Source of the DNA: an uncultured Desulfovibrio sp. | Lineage (GTDB): Bacteria > Desulfobacterota > Desulfovibrionia > Desulfovibrionales > Desulfovibrionaceae | Direction of reading: 5' to 3' | Length of the DNA: 35,309 nt | Assembly: GCA_949291675.1 (NCBI GenBank) | Contig: CASEWR010000009.1 | Coordinates: 1-35,309 of the forward strand | In this document: positions 18,104 through 26,151 of the stretch, piece by piece | How the letters are laid out: each line of letters begins with the position of its first letter | Position numbering within the stretch: position 1 is the first letter of the stretch | Made by a program: the position numbers and the translations under genes | Notes under the pieces: model-generated | What the model was told of the DNA's origin: nothing | Seen by the model: the letters and a program-made list of their open reading frames with translations, nothing else | Databases searched by the model: none

Positions 18104-18133
18104 AAAAAAGGGGGCGGGCCTGCACCCACCCCC
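18104..18133 (-). terminator. Terminator/attenuator between dctQM and the TauE gene
   Basis: A 9-bp GC stem with one G-T wobble (18110-18118 with 18125-18133) closes a 6-nt loop. In minus direction six T follow (18109-18104). It ends only 25 nt before the TauE-family ATG, so TauE expression needs read-through or its own start site. Confidence 0.75.
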
Positions 18134-18165
18134 AAAAATCTGGAAACCTTGTCAGTGAAGAAGGG

Positions 18166-20067
18166 CTAGTTGCCTACAAGGCAGAGCGGAACCTGCGGGA
18201 AGTAGGTGATGACAAGAAGGACCAGAATCATGAGACTAATCATGGGCAGGGCTGCCTTGGCGATGCGTATGATGTTCTCGCCGGAAACACCACTGGCCAC
18301 GAAGAGATTGACGCCCACGGGCGGGGTGAGGAAGCCGATGGCAAGGTTGACAACCATGATGACGCCGAAGTGGAGCGGGGAAACGCCCACGCCGGTGACA
18401 ACGGGCAGCAGGATCGGGGTGAGAATGACGATTGCTGCCAGAGCTTCCATGAACACGCCGACGATCAGGAGCAGGATGTTGATGATGAGCAGGATGAAGA
18501 ACTTGCTGTTCGTGAAATCAAGGATGGCGCGGGCGATGGTGCCTGGCACATCCTCAATGGTCATGATGTTGCCGAAGATGGTGGCCATGGCCATCAGAAG
18601 GATGATGGTGGCCGAGGTTTCGGCAGCGCTCACGCTGCATTTGAACAGCTTCTTCAGATCGATTTCGCGGTAGATGAAGACACCGACGATGATGCCGTAG
18701 AAGGCTGCCACAGCAGCCGCCTCGGTGGGTGTCATAAAACCGCCGTAGATACCGCCAAGCACGATGACCGGCACCATGAGGGCCCACTTGGCATCCCAGG
18801 CAGCCAGGGCAAGCTTTTTGCCGGAGCGCTCTTCTGCGTCACCCTTCCATCCCATCTTCTTGGAATGGAAGTAGGAGTAGGCCATGAGCACAAGGCCGCA
18901 GAGGATGCCGGGAATGATACCGCTGATGAAGAGGTCACCAATGGAAACCTGGGCCGCGATGCCGTAGACCACAAAGGGGTTGGACGGGGGAATCATGACG
19001 CCAAGGGCGCCTGCTGCAGCCACGATGGCGCAGGAGAAGGCCTTGTTGTAGCCGCGCTCAAGCATGGCGGGGATGGTCAGGGAACCAATGGCTGCCACTG
19101 TGGCCGGGCCGGAACCGGAAATGGCGCCAAAGAACATGCAGGTCACGACCGTGGTCATGGCCATGCCGCCGTACATGCCGCCGAGCATGGAGTCGGCAAG
19201 CTTGAGAAGGCGGGAGGAAAGACCGCCTTCACCCATGTATTCGCCAGCCGCGATGAAGAAGGGGATGGCCATGATGGGGAAGTTGTCCAGGGAGGTGAAG
19301 GCAACCTGGGAGAGGTATTCCAAAGGCAGGGTGTCTGCGCAGATGATGGTGGCCAGGGTGGAAAGGCCAAGGCCGATGGCGATGGGCACGCCAAGGACGC
19401 AGAGAGCTATGAAGTAGCCGAAAAGTGCCGGCAGGGGTGCAATGTAGTCGTAGATGAAGACATCACCTGTCACGTAGAGGCTGATCATGACAGGATACAT
19501 GGGGATGCCGAGTGCAAGGAGTGCCACAAGGCCTATGATGGTATCGGTTGTGCCGCAGACCTTGATCTGCTTCCACAAATTCTGGATGAGCCTCAGGCTC
19601 ATGAGGCCGAAGCCTATGGGCAGGATGAGGTAGGGGACGAGGAAGGGTATGCGCAGGGCCGTGGTGTACTGCGGATACTGCATGAGGCGCTCAATCTGAC
19701 CCCAGCCGGTGATGGCAATGACCAGGGTGAGCAAGAGGAAGCAGCCATCGACCACTATCCAGCTGATTTCCTGCCAGCGCTTCGGCAATTTCTCGTAGAT
19801 GATGTCGATACGAATGGACGAACGCTTCTTGATGGCAACGCAAACTGCAAAGTACGTTATCCAGATGAAGATGTAGCGGGAAATTTCTTCGGTCCACACC
19901 ATTGCGCCTGCAGTTTCAAGCAGGTTCGAAACGATGTAGCGGTAGAAGGTCTGCAGGGTGATAAAGCAGATAATGGCTATGAGGCCGGCAACAAGAAAAA
20001 TCTTTTCGAAATTTTCGTCAAGCCAGTGCCATATGCCTTGTTTTTCTTCGAGTACAGCTGTGGCCAT
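18166..20067 (-). CDS. dctQM: TRAP transporter fused small and large membrane subunits (DctQ-DctM)
   Basis: A 633-aa fusion. Residues about 1-185 are the four-helix DctQ domain (WTEEISRYIFIWITYFAV is typical). Residues about 200-633 are the DctM permease, with FIAAGEYMGEGGLSSRLLKLADSMLG and GAISGSGPATVAAIGS blocks. Such systems import organic acids using the Na+ gradient together with a DctP protein. In Desulfovibrio a TRAP system (IseKLM) serves isethionate uptake. Given the sulfonate BMC nearby the same role is inferred here, although IseKLM has separate subunits in its original description. GAGG lies 5 nt before the ATG. Confidence 0.9.
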   Translation of the reverse strand: MATAVLEEKQGIWHWLDENFEKIFLVAGLIAIICFITLQTFYRYIVSNLLETAGAMVWTEEISRYIFIWITYFAVCVAIKKRSSIRIDIIYEKLPKRWQEISWIVVDGCFLLLTLVIAITGWGQIERLMQYPQYTTALRIPFLVPYLILPIGFGLMSLRLIQNLWKQIKVCGTTDTIIGLVALLALGIPMYPVMISLYVTGDVFIYDYIAPLPALFGYFIALCVLGVPIAIGLGLSTLATIICADTLPLEYLSQVAFTSLDNFPIMAIPFFIAAGEYMGEGGLSSRLLKLADSMLGGMYGGMAMTTVVTCMFFGAISGSGPATVAAIGSLTIPAMLERGYNKAFSCAIVAAAGALGVMIPPSNPFVVYGIAAQVSIGDLFISGIIPGILCGLVLMAYSYFHSKKMGWKGDAEERSGKKLALAAWDAKWALMVPVIVLGGIYGGFMTPTEAAAVAAFYGIIVGVFIYREIDLKKLFKCSVSAAETSATIILLMAMATIFGNIMTIEDVPGTIARAILDFTNSKFFILLIINILLLIVGVFMEALAAIVILTPILLPVVTGVGVSPLHFGVIMVVNLAIGFLTPPVGVNLFVASGVSGENIIRIAKAALPMISLMILVLLVITYFPQVPLCLVGN

Positions 20068-20083
20068 GAAGTCCTCTCGGATG

Positions 20084-20122
20084 GAAAAAAGAAAAGGGGG
20101 CTGCCTTTCGTATGCAGCCCCC
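20084..20122 (-). terminator. Attenuator hairpin between dctP and dctQM
   Basis: GGGGGCTGC (20096-20104) pairs with GCAGCCCCC (20114-20122). In minus direction a TTTTCTTTTTT tract follows. It sits between the binding-protein and membrane genes, where partial termination gives excess binding protein. Confidence 0.75.
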
Positions 20123-20159
20123 TCCGATTACTGAAGCTGTCTGACCGGATATACGGAGG

Positions 20160-21164
20160 CTACTTCTGGGTATCGGCGATCATCTTGGTCAGTTCTGCGG
20201 GGATCTGGGCGTTGTACTTGTCACGCACAGGCTGGGTCAGCTTGTAGAGTTCGGCAAACTGGGCATCGGTGTAGTGATGCATCTTGATGCCGGCCTTCAC
20301 AAAGGCGTCGTAGGCCTTCTGTTCCAGAGGACCGGAGATTTCGCGCTGATACTTCAAAGCCTCGTCGGCAGCTTCGCGCAGGATCTTGCGCTGTTCGTCG
20401 GTCAGGCTGTCCCACTTCTTCTTGTTCATCATGAGAAGATGCATGGAGTAGTTGTGACGGGTATCGGTGGCGTACTTGATGACTTCTGTGTGCTTTGCGT
20501 CGTTGAGCAGGGAGTAGGTATTGCCTTCGCCGTCAACGGTGCCCTGCTGCATGGCTGTGTAGGTTTCACCCCAGGCGATGGGGGCGGGGTTCATGCCGAG
20601 GGCCTTGGCCACATCCACTTCCACGGGAGAGTCGGTGGTACGCACCTTGAAGCCCTTGAAGTCAGAGACCTTGGACACGTCATGGGTGGCGGACACAAAG
20701 TTACGGTAGCCGTATTCGCTGAACATCAGGGTCTCAAGACCGATGGAGCGGGACAGCTCGCGGTAGTACTTGCCGAGCTCGCCATTGTCGATGGCATCGT
20801 AGAACTTCTGCTGATACTTGGGGCTGGTCACATAGGGAAGGTCCAGAGCCATGTAATGAGGATGGAAGGAGGCCATGTTGGGGGTGGAGCTGGAGGTCAG
20901 GTCCAGGGTACCGGCCTGGGCAGCTTCGGTGGTCACACGGTCGTTGCCGATCTGAGCATTGCCGAAGATCTGGATGATGATCTTGCCCTTACTTTTTTCT
21001 TTCACAAGTTCGGCAAACTTTTCATAGCCGAGGGTCACGTTGTTGCCGGGAGCCATGGGATGGCCGAGGCGCAGCTTGAGGGGACGGGCGGCGTCAGCAG
21101 TACCGGTGCACAGGGCAGAGACTGCAAACATGCACAGAATTGCAAAGGAAAGAAGTTTTTTCAT
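20160..21164 (-). CDS. dctP: TRAP transporter periplasmic solute-binding protein (DctP family)
   Basis: A 334-aa extracytoplasmic receptor. A signal peptide covers residues 1-25 (MKKLL, hydrophobic core, ADA-AR). The family's carboxylate/sulfonate-clamping Arg is in FKVRTTDSP (Arg175). The hinge and exit regions are seen in GMNPAPIAWGETYTAMQQGTVDGEGN. The ATG at 21164 begins the signal peptide and has GGAG 7 nt upstream; the longer frame to 21260 has no such support. Ligand inferred from context: isethionate or a related C2 sulfonate. Confidence 0.9.
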   Translation of the reverse strand: MKKLLSFAILCMFAVSALCTGTADAARPLKLRLGHPMAPGNNVTLGYEKFAELVKEKSKGKIIIQIFGNAQIGNDRVTTEAAQAGTLDLTSSSTPNMASFHPHYMALDLPYVTSPKYQQKFYDAIDNGELGKYYRELSRSIGLETLMFSEYGYRNFVSATHDVSKVSDFKGFKVRTTDSPVEVDVAKALGMNPAPIAWGETYTAMQQGTVDGEGNTYSLLNDAKHTEVIKYATDTRHNYSMHLLMMNKKKWDSLTDEQRKILREAADEALKYQREISGPLEQKAYDAFVKAGIKMHHYTDAQFAELYKLTQPVRDKYNAQIPAELTKMIADTQK

Positions 21165-21507
21165 GCGAAACTCCACGAAAGTAAAACATCGCTGATACAG
21201 ATATAAACACCATGTCTGAGTAACCTTGCAAAAACGCAGACATGAAGAGTGCAAAATCATTGTCCCCGTGAAAAAGAGAAGAAGGAATCCGGGGAAGAAG
21301 GAATCAGGAGAAGTCAGGACCTGTTGTACGCTGTTGCGACATCATTGTCCATAATGCGGGAAAAAAGGCACAAGCAGCGCAGCAGTGCGCGCGATCAGCG
21401 CGGGAGTTTGAGGACGCACAAGGCGTCGCAGCCTGTTCCACGGCCGGAGCAGGCAAGGGGGAGCAGGCTGCACATGACCGCAGGGCAGGAGATGCCCGGA
21501 GGGGTGT

Positions 21508-21523
21508 GGTGCAAACTTGCAAC
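21508..21523 (+). promoter_or_regulatory. Operator-like 16-bp box (weak copy)
   Basis: GGTGCAAACTTGCAAC matches the consensus GTYGCAAATWTGCRAC at most positions. It lies about 170 bp upstream of the -24/-12 element at 21680. Confidence 0.4.
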
Positions 21524-21678
21524 ATGCGATTCTGGAAGTGCTGTGACTCCGCACCCTGAGCGGGCGAACGCGGAAGGGAGGTAGCCGGACGGGAAATGCG
21601 TGCGGGAGAGCCTCGGGCAGGCGGCAAAGCCGAAATGAGGCGGGTCTGCTTTCTGCGCTGCAGTCGCACATGTGACAA

Positions 21679-21695
21679 ATGGCACATGCTCTGCA
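21679..21695 (+). promoter_or_regulatory. Possible sigma-54 promoter
   Basis: TGGCACATGCTCTGCA has GG (21681-21682) and GC (21693-21694) separated by exactly 10 nt and a perfect TGGCAC. No gene directly follows within 800 bp, so its target is unclear. Confidence 0.4.
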
Positions 21696-21906
21696 GGGCG
21701 TGGAAAACAGCGGGGGGCTGGCTGTGTGCGCCTGCGCCCTTCTCCTATGCACAGATGTGGCCAGAGTGCTGTGCCTTGCAGGCATTTTGTGAAGAAATGA
21801 ACGCCAATGCCTTGATCAGACTAGCGAAATAAAAATTTATGCGGTCCAGCCATTTGCTCGCAAACGGCTGTTTGCGGATAATTCAACTCTGGTTTACAGG
21901 GGTTGA

Positions 21907-21922
21907 GTCGTAAATTTGCAAC
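21907..21922 (+). promoter_or_regulatory. Operator-like 16-bp box
   Basis: GTCGTAAATTTGCAAC differs from the palindromic consensus at one position. It is centred about 112 bp before the start site predicted for the -24/-12 promoter at 22001. Confidence 0.6.
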
Positions 21923-21938
21923 CTGTCTGGCGAGGGTA

Positions 21939-21954
21939 GTCGCAAATATGCAAC
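21939..21954 (+). promoter_or_regulatory. Operator-like 16-bp box
   Basis: GTCGCAAATATGCAAC fits the consensus fully. It begins 32 bp (about three helical turns) after the previous box, so both would face the same side of the helix. Confidence 0.65.
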
Positions 21955-21999
21955 AATAGTAAATCCGTTGTATTTGCAGACACAGACTAAGATGGCAGA

Positions 22000-22017
22000 A
22001 TGGCGTGGAAAATGCAG
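22000..22017 (+). promoter_or_regulatory. Sigma-54 promoter of the BMC operon
   Basis: TGGCGTGGAAAATGCA has GG (22002-22003) and GC (22014-22015) 10 nt apart. It shares the AAAATGC -12 block with the promoter before the GRE gene and lies just downstream of two 16-bp boxes. The predicted start is near 22027. Confidence 0.6.
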
Positions 22018-22484
22018 TTTTCATGCAAAGTGGAAAGATTCATGCATAAAAGAAACGGGCCCTGGCAAGTCAGAGCTGGCTTGGCTGCATCATGCAAACA
22101 TGCAGTCAGACGCTCCTGCCGGTCCCTTCCTGCCTCTTCTTTCTCACAGTTCATTCGTTTTGCCCTGCCGTCTCATGGCATCAGTTCCTCAGCCGCCCGG
22201 TCTTCAGGTTGTACCGCCGACACAGGGGCAGCCTGAGTCTGACAGACCCTGTCCGTCACATTCCCGCAACGCGCTTCTGCTTCAAAGGGGCAGAGAGCTT
22301 GTCTGATCATGCCTTTTTCTGGTACGCGCAAGGGACATGCCGGGCATGAAGACCTGTGCGAACATAAGGCAGAACTTGAGCCTGCAAGGCCCTGGCAGTG
22401 GTTTTTTTCGTATGAACACCATGCAAACGTTCCAAGGAGGCGGCGCATCCTCACTCCCAATGACCGGGGGACCATCCTGCGCCG

Positions 22485-23480
22485 ATGTTGTTAATGAAAA
22501 TATTTGACTTTCGCTTCCGGCCCAATACCAAGGCGATTCTCGACGGCATCGCGAACAGCACCATGTTCAAGGCGTCCTGCGAAGCCAGCGGATTCGACAA
22601 ACGAGTTGCCCAGACGCTGCCGGAGATCATGGATGATCTCAAGAAACGCGGCGTCTTCGGCTGTGTGATCACCGGCCGTGACTGCCGTACCACCTACGGT
22701 TTCCCGGACAACAACGGCAGCGTGCTCGAATTCTGCCAGGCCTACCCGGATTTCTTCTACGGCTTCTGGGGCATTGACCCGCACCGCGGCATGGCTGCCG
22801 TGCGTGACGTGGAGAAGGTGGTCAAGGAATACGGCATGCGCGGCATTGCCACTGACCCCTATCTTGCCCACATTCCTCCGAGTGAAGCCCGCTACTATCC
22901 CATCTACGCCAAGTGCTGCGAACTCAACGTTCCGGTCTTCATCACCACAGCTCCTCCGCCGGCAGTGCAGGGTGCTCTCATCGAGTACACTGACCCCCGC
23001 GACGTGGACAAGGTCGCCCGCGACTTCCCCGAGCTCACCATCATTATGAGCCACGGCGGCTACCCCTACGTGCAGGAAGCCATCTTTGTCTGCCAGCGCA
23101 ACCCCAACGTCTACATGGACTGCTCCGAATACGAGCTGGCTCCTCTGGCCACCCACTATGTGGAAGCTCTGACCACAGGCGTGCTTGCTGACAAGATCAT
23201 CTTTGCCAGCGCCCATCCCTTCGTGGAACAGGCCGATGCCATCAATACCTACATGAACATGGGTCTTGATCAGGCCGTCCTCGAGAAGGTCATGTACAAG
23301 AATGCCTGCCGCATCCTCGGTCTTGATGCCGGTGACTGCAAGTCCAGCCTGCAGGATGACATTACCACCAGGCTTGCAGAAGTGACCAGGAACCTTTCCG
23401 AAGCAGAAAAGGAATCCCTGCGCAAGATCCTTGAAGGTGTCTCTGCAGAAATCCTGCAGAAGGTCGGAATCGGCAAGTAA
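22485..23480 (+). CDS. Amidohydrolase-2 fold protein, metal site degenerate, with C-terminal encapsulation peptide
   Basis: A 331-aa protein with the layout of the amidohydrolase-2 (TIM-barrel) family: the first strand IFDFRFRP, the TIIMSHGGYPYVQEAI block, the VYMDCS strand and the closing KIIFASAHPF. The usual ligands are largely gone: the HxH pair is R10/R12, the third His position reads ITT, and the terminal Asp of GSDxP is Ala243; His190 remains. Hydrolysis by the standard mechanism is thus unlikely. Residues about 292-325 form an amphipathic helix after a short linker (LAEVTRNLSEAEKESLRKI, then EGVSAEI). From memory this closely resembles the N-terminal encapsulation segment of Desulfovibrio CutC, so shell targeting is inferred. 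An ATG at 22494 is an equally possible start; neither has a good Shine-Dalgarno. Confidence 0.75.
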   Translation: MLLMKIFDFRFRPNTKAILDGIANSTMFKASCEASGFDKRVAQTLPEIMDDLKKRGVFGCVITGRDCRTTYGFPDNNGSVLEFCQAYPDFFYGFWGIDPHRGMAAVRDVEKVVKEYGMRGIATDPYLAHIPPSEARYYPIYAKCCELNVPVFITTAPPPAVQGALIEYTDPRDVDKVARDFPELTIIMSHGGYPYVQEAIFVCQRNPNVYMDCSEYELAPLATHYVEALTTGVLADKIIFASAHPFVEQADAINTYMNMGLDQAVLEKVMYKNACRILGLDAGDCKSSLQDDITTRLAEVTRNLSEAEKESLRKILEGVSAEILQKVGIGK

Positions 23481-23539
23481 TGCAGTGCGCATGCACAGGG
23501 TGCAGATGCCTGTGCCCGGTGCAGGGAGGCAGATAGTAT

Positions 23540-24148
23540 ATGATGGCTCTGGGACTTGTAGAAACCTTGGGGCTTATAGGAGCAATTGACTGCGCGGATG
23601 TCATGCTCAAGGCGGCCGATGTGCGCCTTCTTGAGGAATCCCTGGCTGACGGCGGTCTGGTGACCATTACCGTGGCAGGGAGCGTCGGCGCAGTGCAGGC
23701 TTCTGTGGAAGCTGCCAGGGCCAGCGTTGGCCGTATCCCGGGAGCAAAGCTTGTGAGTGCACACGTTATTCCCCGTCCGGACCTGCAGCTCGAGAACATC
23801 CTCAAGCTCGATCCTGATGCGGAAACACCCGGCACTCCCGGCACTCCCGGCGGCAGTGCAAAGCCCCGGGCTGACGCTGCCGACACAAAGGACGACACAG
23901 CTGACGAAGCTGACGAGGCTGACGAGAGCGACGAGGCTGACGAGAACGGTGAGGGCGACGCGCAAAGCCCGGCTGACAGCGGTCAGGCCGAAGACAAGGC
24001 CGATCTCTTCAGCGAGGCAGCCCTGAACCAGTTGAGCACAGGTGCCTTGCGCAACCTTGCCAGGAAGGAAAACCTCGACCTTGGCGGCAGGCTTTCCCAG
24101 GCAAGCAAGAAGGCGCTCATCCAGGCTCTGCTGAAGGCCAGACAGTAA
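23540..24148 (+). CDS. BMC-H shell protein with acidic linker and C-terminal SAP/Rho-N-like domain
   Basis: A 202-aa protein. Residues about 1-95 are a BMC-H shell domain (ALGLVETLGLIGAIDCADVMLKAA to SAHVIPRPD). Residues about 96-150 are low-complexity: a TPGTPGG stretch, then Asp/Glu/Ala repeats of the DEADEAD kind. Residues about 152-202 form a compact domain (ALNQLSTGALRNLARKENL to SKKALIQALLKAR) that resembles SAP or Rho N-terminal helix-extended-helix modules. PduK-like shell proteins also have C-terminal extensions, but those carry Cys for Fe-S; none is present here. The extension may tether cargo, nucleic acid or the positioning machinery. GGGAGG lies 11 nt before the ATG. Confidence 0.85.
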   Translation: MMALGLVETLGLIGAIDCADVMLKAADVRLLEESLADGGLVTITVAGSVGAVQASVEAARASVGRIPGAKLVSAHVIPRPDLQLENILKLDPDAETPGTPGTPGGSAKPRADAADTKDDTADEADEADESDEADENGEGDAQSPADSGQAEDKADLFSEAALNQLSTGALRNLARKENLDLGGRLSQASKKALIQALLKARQ

Positions 24149-24201
24149 GCTTTTGTGCAGACCTTTGTGCAAACGCGATGCACGATCGCACGACATACAG
24201 C

Positions 24202-24229
24202 AAGGACATCAAGACAAGGACACCAAGAC
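24202..24229 (+). repeat. 14-bp tandem repeat before the aldehyde dehydrogenase gene
   Basis: AAGGACATCAAGAC (24202-24215) is followed directly by AAGGACACCAAGAC (24216-24229). The Shine-Dalgarno GAGGA at 24230 then continues the pattern. Confidence 0.7.
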
Positions 24230-24241
24230 GAGGACTGTTCC

Positions 24242-25720
24242 ATGGTTGATAAAGACTTACTCTCCATCCAGGAAGCACGCTCCCTGGTCCGTGCCGCACG
24301 CAAGGCACAGGCTCAGTACGCCCAGCTCGGTCAGGCTGGCGTTGATGCCGTTGTGAAAGCCATTTCCGAGACCACACTGCCCTACGCTGAAGAGCTGGGC
24401 AGGATGGCCAACGAGGAAACCGGCTATGGCAAGGCTTCCGACAAGAAGATCAAGAACACCCTTGCCAGCCAGGGTGTGTACGACTTCATCAAGGATATGA
24501 AGACCATCGGCATCCTGCACGAAGACAAGACAGCCAAGGTCATTGACATTGCTGTTCCTGTCGGCGTCATTGCCGGTGTCATCCCCTCCACCAACCCCAC
24601 TTCCACTGTCATTTACAAGTCCCTCATCGCCCTGAAGGCCGGCAATGCCATTGTCTTCACGCCCCATCCTGCGGCCAAGAAGTGCATTGCCCGCACTGTG
24701 GAGATCATCAAGGGCGCTCTGAAAAAGTGCGGTGTGAGCGAGGATCTGGTGAGCTGCATCACCATCCCCACCCTTGAGGGCACCAACGAGCTCATGAAGA
24801 TCTGCGACCTCATCCTGGCCACTGGCGGCCCGGGCATGGTGAAGGCAGCCTACAGCTCCGGTACCCCCGCTCTGGGCGTGGGTGCAGGCAACGTTCCTGC
24901 CTACATCGAGCGCAGCGCCAACATCCAGGACGCAGTGGCAAAGATCTTTGCCTCCAAGACCTTTGATAACGGCACCATCTGCAGCTCCGAGCAGTCCATT
25001 GTGACCGAGGCAGTCATTGCTCCCCAGGTCCGCCAGGCTGTCATCGACCAGGGCGGCTTCTTCCTCGAAGGCGAGAACCTCGCCAAGGTGAAGGCCATTA
25101 TGGAGCGCGGCAATGGTTCCATGAACCCCGCCATTGTGGGCCGTGACGCCCAGACCGTGGCCCGCATCGCCGGCATCACCATCCCCGAGGGCACCCGCCT
25201 GCTCGTGTCCGACGAGCCCGGTGTCGGTCCCAAGTACCCCTTCTCCAAGGAAAAGCTCACCGCACTCCTCGGTTTCTACGTGGTCAATGACTGGCATGAA
25301 GCCTGCGAGCTGTGCACTGCCCTGCTGGAGAACTGCGGCAAGGGCCACTCTCTTGCCATTCACTCCAACAATGAGGAAGTCATCCGCGAATTCGGCCTGA
25401 AGAAGCCCGTGTCGCGCATCCTGGTGAACACCCCCTCCACCCATGGCGGTGTGGGCCTGTCCACTGGTCTTGCTCCGGCATTCACCCTTGGCTGCGGTGC
25501 CGTGGGCGGATCTGCCACCTCTGACAACGTGACCCCCATGAACCTGCTGAACATCCGCCGCGTGGCCTATGACCTCGGCAGCAACATTCAGCCGCAGTTC
25601 GTGAACAAGCCTGCTGCATGCGCTGCTCCCGCAGCCGCTGCTTCCGCCCCTGCTTCTTCCGGCGTTGACATTGAGGCCATTGCTGCCATGATTGTCGCCG
25701 AGCTCAAGAAGAACATGTAG
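24242..25720 (+). CDS. CoA-acylating acetaldehyde dehydrogenase, BMC cargo
   Basis: A 492-aa NAD-dependent aldehyde dehydrogenase of the EutE/PduP/AdhE-N type, converting acetaldehyde and CoA to acetyl-CoA. The nucleotide-binding block is VGVIAGVIPSTNPTST; the catalytic Cys247 is in FDNGTICSSEQS; GVGAGNVPAYIE is typical of the acylating group. An Ala/Pro-rich linker (CAAPAAAASAPASSG) leads to a C-terminal amphipathic helix, GVDIEAIAAMIVAELKKN, an encapsulation peptide. The ATG at 24242 has GAGGA 7 nt upstream; the longer frame from 24155 is not homologous. In this locus it should oxidise acetaldehyde released by the lyase. Confidence 0.92.
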   Translation: MVDKDLLSIQEARSLVRAARKAQAQYAQLGQAGVDAVVKAISETTLPYAEELGRMANEETGYGKASDKKIKNTLASQGVYDFIKDMKTIGILHEDKTAKVIDIAVPVGVIAGVIPSTNPTSTVIYKSLIALKAGNAIVFTPHPAAKKCIARTVEIIKGALKKCGVSEDLVSCITIPTLEGTNELMKICDLILATGGPGMVKAAYSSGTPALGVGAGNVPAYIERSANIQDAVAKIFASKTFDNGTICSSEQSIVTEAVIAPQVRQAVIDQGGFFLEGENLAKVKAIMERGNGSMNPAIVGRDAQTVARIAGITIPEGTRLLVSDEPGVGPKYPFSKEKLTALLGFYVVNDWHEACELCTALLENCGKGHSLAIHSNNEEVIREFGLKKPVSRILVNTPSTHGGVGLSTGLAPAFTLGCGAVGGSATSDNVTPMNLLNIRRVAYDLGSNIQPQFVNKPAACAAPAAAASAPASSGVDIEAIAAMIVAELKKNM

Positions 25721-25796
25721 GGCAAAGGCACGTCGCAACTCCCCGGGATTCACTTCAAGAAATCATTAAAATATATTCCATTTCAAGGAGATAGCT

Positions 25797-26084
25797 ATGT
25801 CTGCTTCCAACAATGCTCTGGGCATGATCGAAACCAAGGGTCTGGTGGGCGCCGTTGAGGCCGCCGATGCCATGGTGAAAGCCGCCAACGTTACCCTCAT
25901 CGGCCGCGTGCAGGTCGGTGGCGGTCTGGTGACCGTGCTTGTGCGTGGTGACGTGGGTGCCGTGAAGGCCGCCACGGACGCCGGCTCCGCTGCTGCCCAG
26001 AAAGTGGGTGAACTTATCAGCGTGCACGTCATTCCCCGCCCCCATTCCGAAGTCGAACTCATTCTTCCCCAGAAGGAAGCCTAG
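25797..26084 (+). CDS. BMC-H hexameric shell protein (PduA/EutM-like), copy 1
   Basis: A 95-aa single-domain BMC-H protein forming hexagonal facet tiles. The marks are [30 protein letters not shown] and the C-terminal [13 protein letters not shown]. The pore loop reads QVGGGLV, where PduA has GSG, which may tune passage of small charged substrates. AGGAG lies 7 nt before the ATG. It is nearly identical to the protein at 29393, with five differences over an 85-residue core. Confidence 0.95.
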   Translation: MSASNNALGMIETKGLVGAVEAADAMVKAANVTLIGRVQVGGGLVTVLVRGDVGAVKAATDAGSAAAQKVGELISVHVIPRPHSEVELILPQKEA

Positions 26085-26151
26085 TCCTGCTTTGACTGCC
26101 CGCGCGGCCTGGCACACGGCTCCTGGTCAGTGACAGTGACGCGTCAGAAGG

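Larger units (their letters stand above)
21165..22484. promoter_or_regulatory. 1.3-kb divergent control region between dctP and the BMC operon
   Basis: No open frame here looks like a real protein. The region is unusually long and holds regulatory marks: a GTYGCAAATWTGCRAC-like box at 21508; a -24/-12 element at 21680; boxes at 21907 and 21939; a degenerate reverse box near 21966; an 18-bp palindrome CGCAAACGGCTGTTTGCG (21859-21876); and a second -24/-12 element at 22001. A leader of about 460 nt lies between the latter and the first BMC gene. On the minus side GGACAATGAT occurs twice, 85 bp apart, before dctP. Confidence 0.6.

Noticed and set aside
18064..20247. A 727-codon frame antisense to the TRAP membrane gene
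   Set aside because: The opposite strand encodes an unmistakable DctQ-DctM fusion, and this frame is rich in His, Asp and Gly with no membrane or domain pattern.
21249..21584. A 111-codon frame in the dctP-BMC intergenic region
   Set aside because: Its composition is low-complexity and basic without a domain, and it overlaps promoter signals on both strands.
22080..22125. Cobalamin riboswitch, because AGTCAGACGCTCCTGCCGG resembles a B12 box
   Set aside because: The other conserved cobalamin-riboswitch segments are not found upstream, and the locus has no B12-dependent enzyme in view.
22309..22494. A 61-codon frame ending at TAATG with the second possible amidohydrolase start
   Set aside because: It has no good ribosome site and no recognisable domain, and the leader contains several equally long frames, so chance is the simplest explanation.
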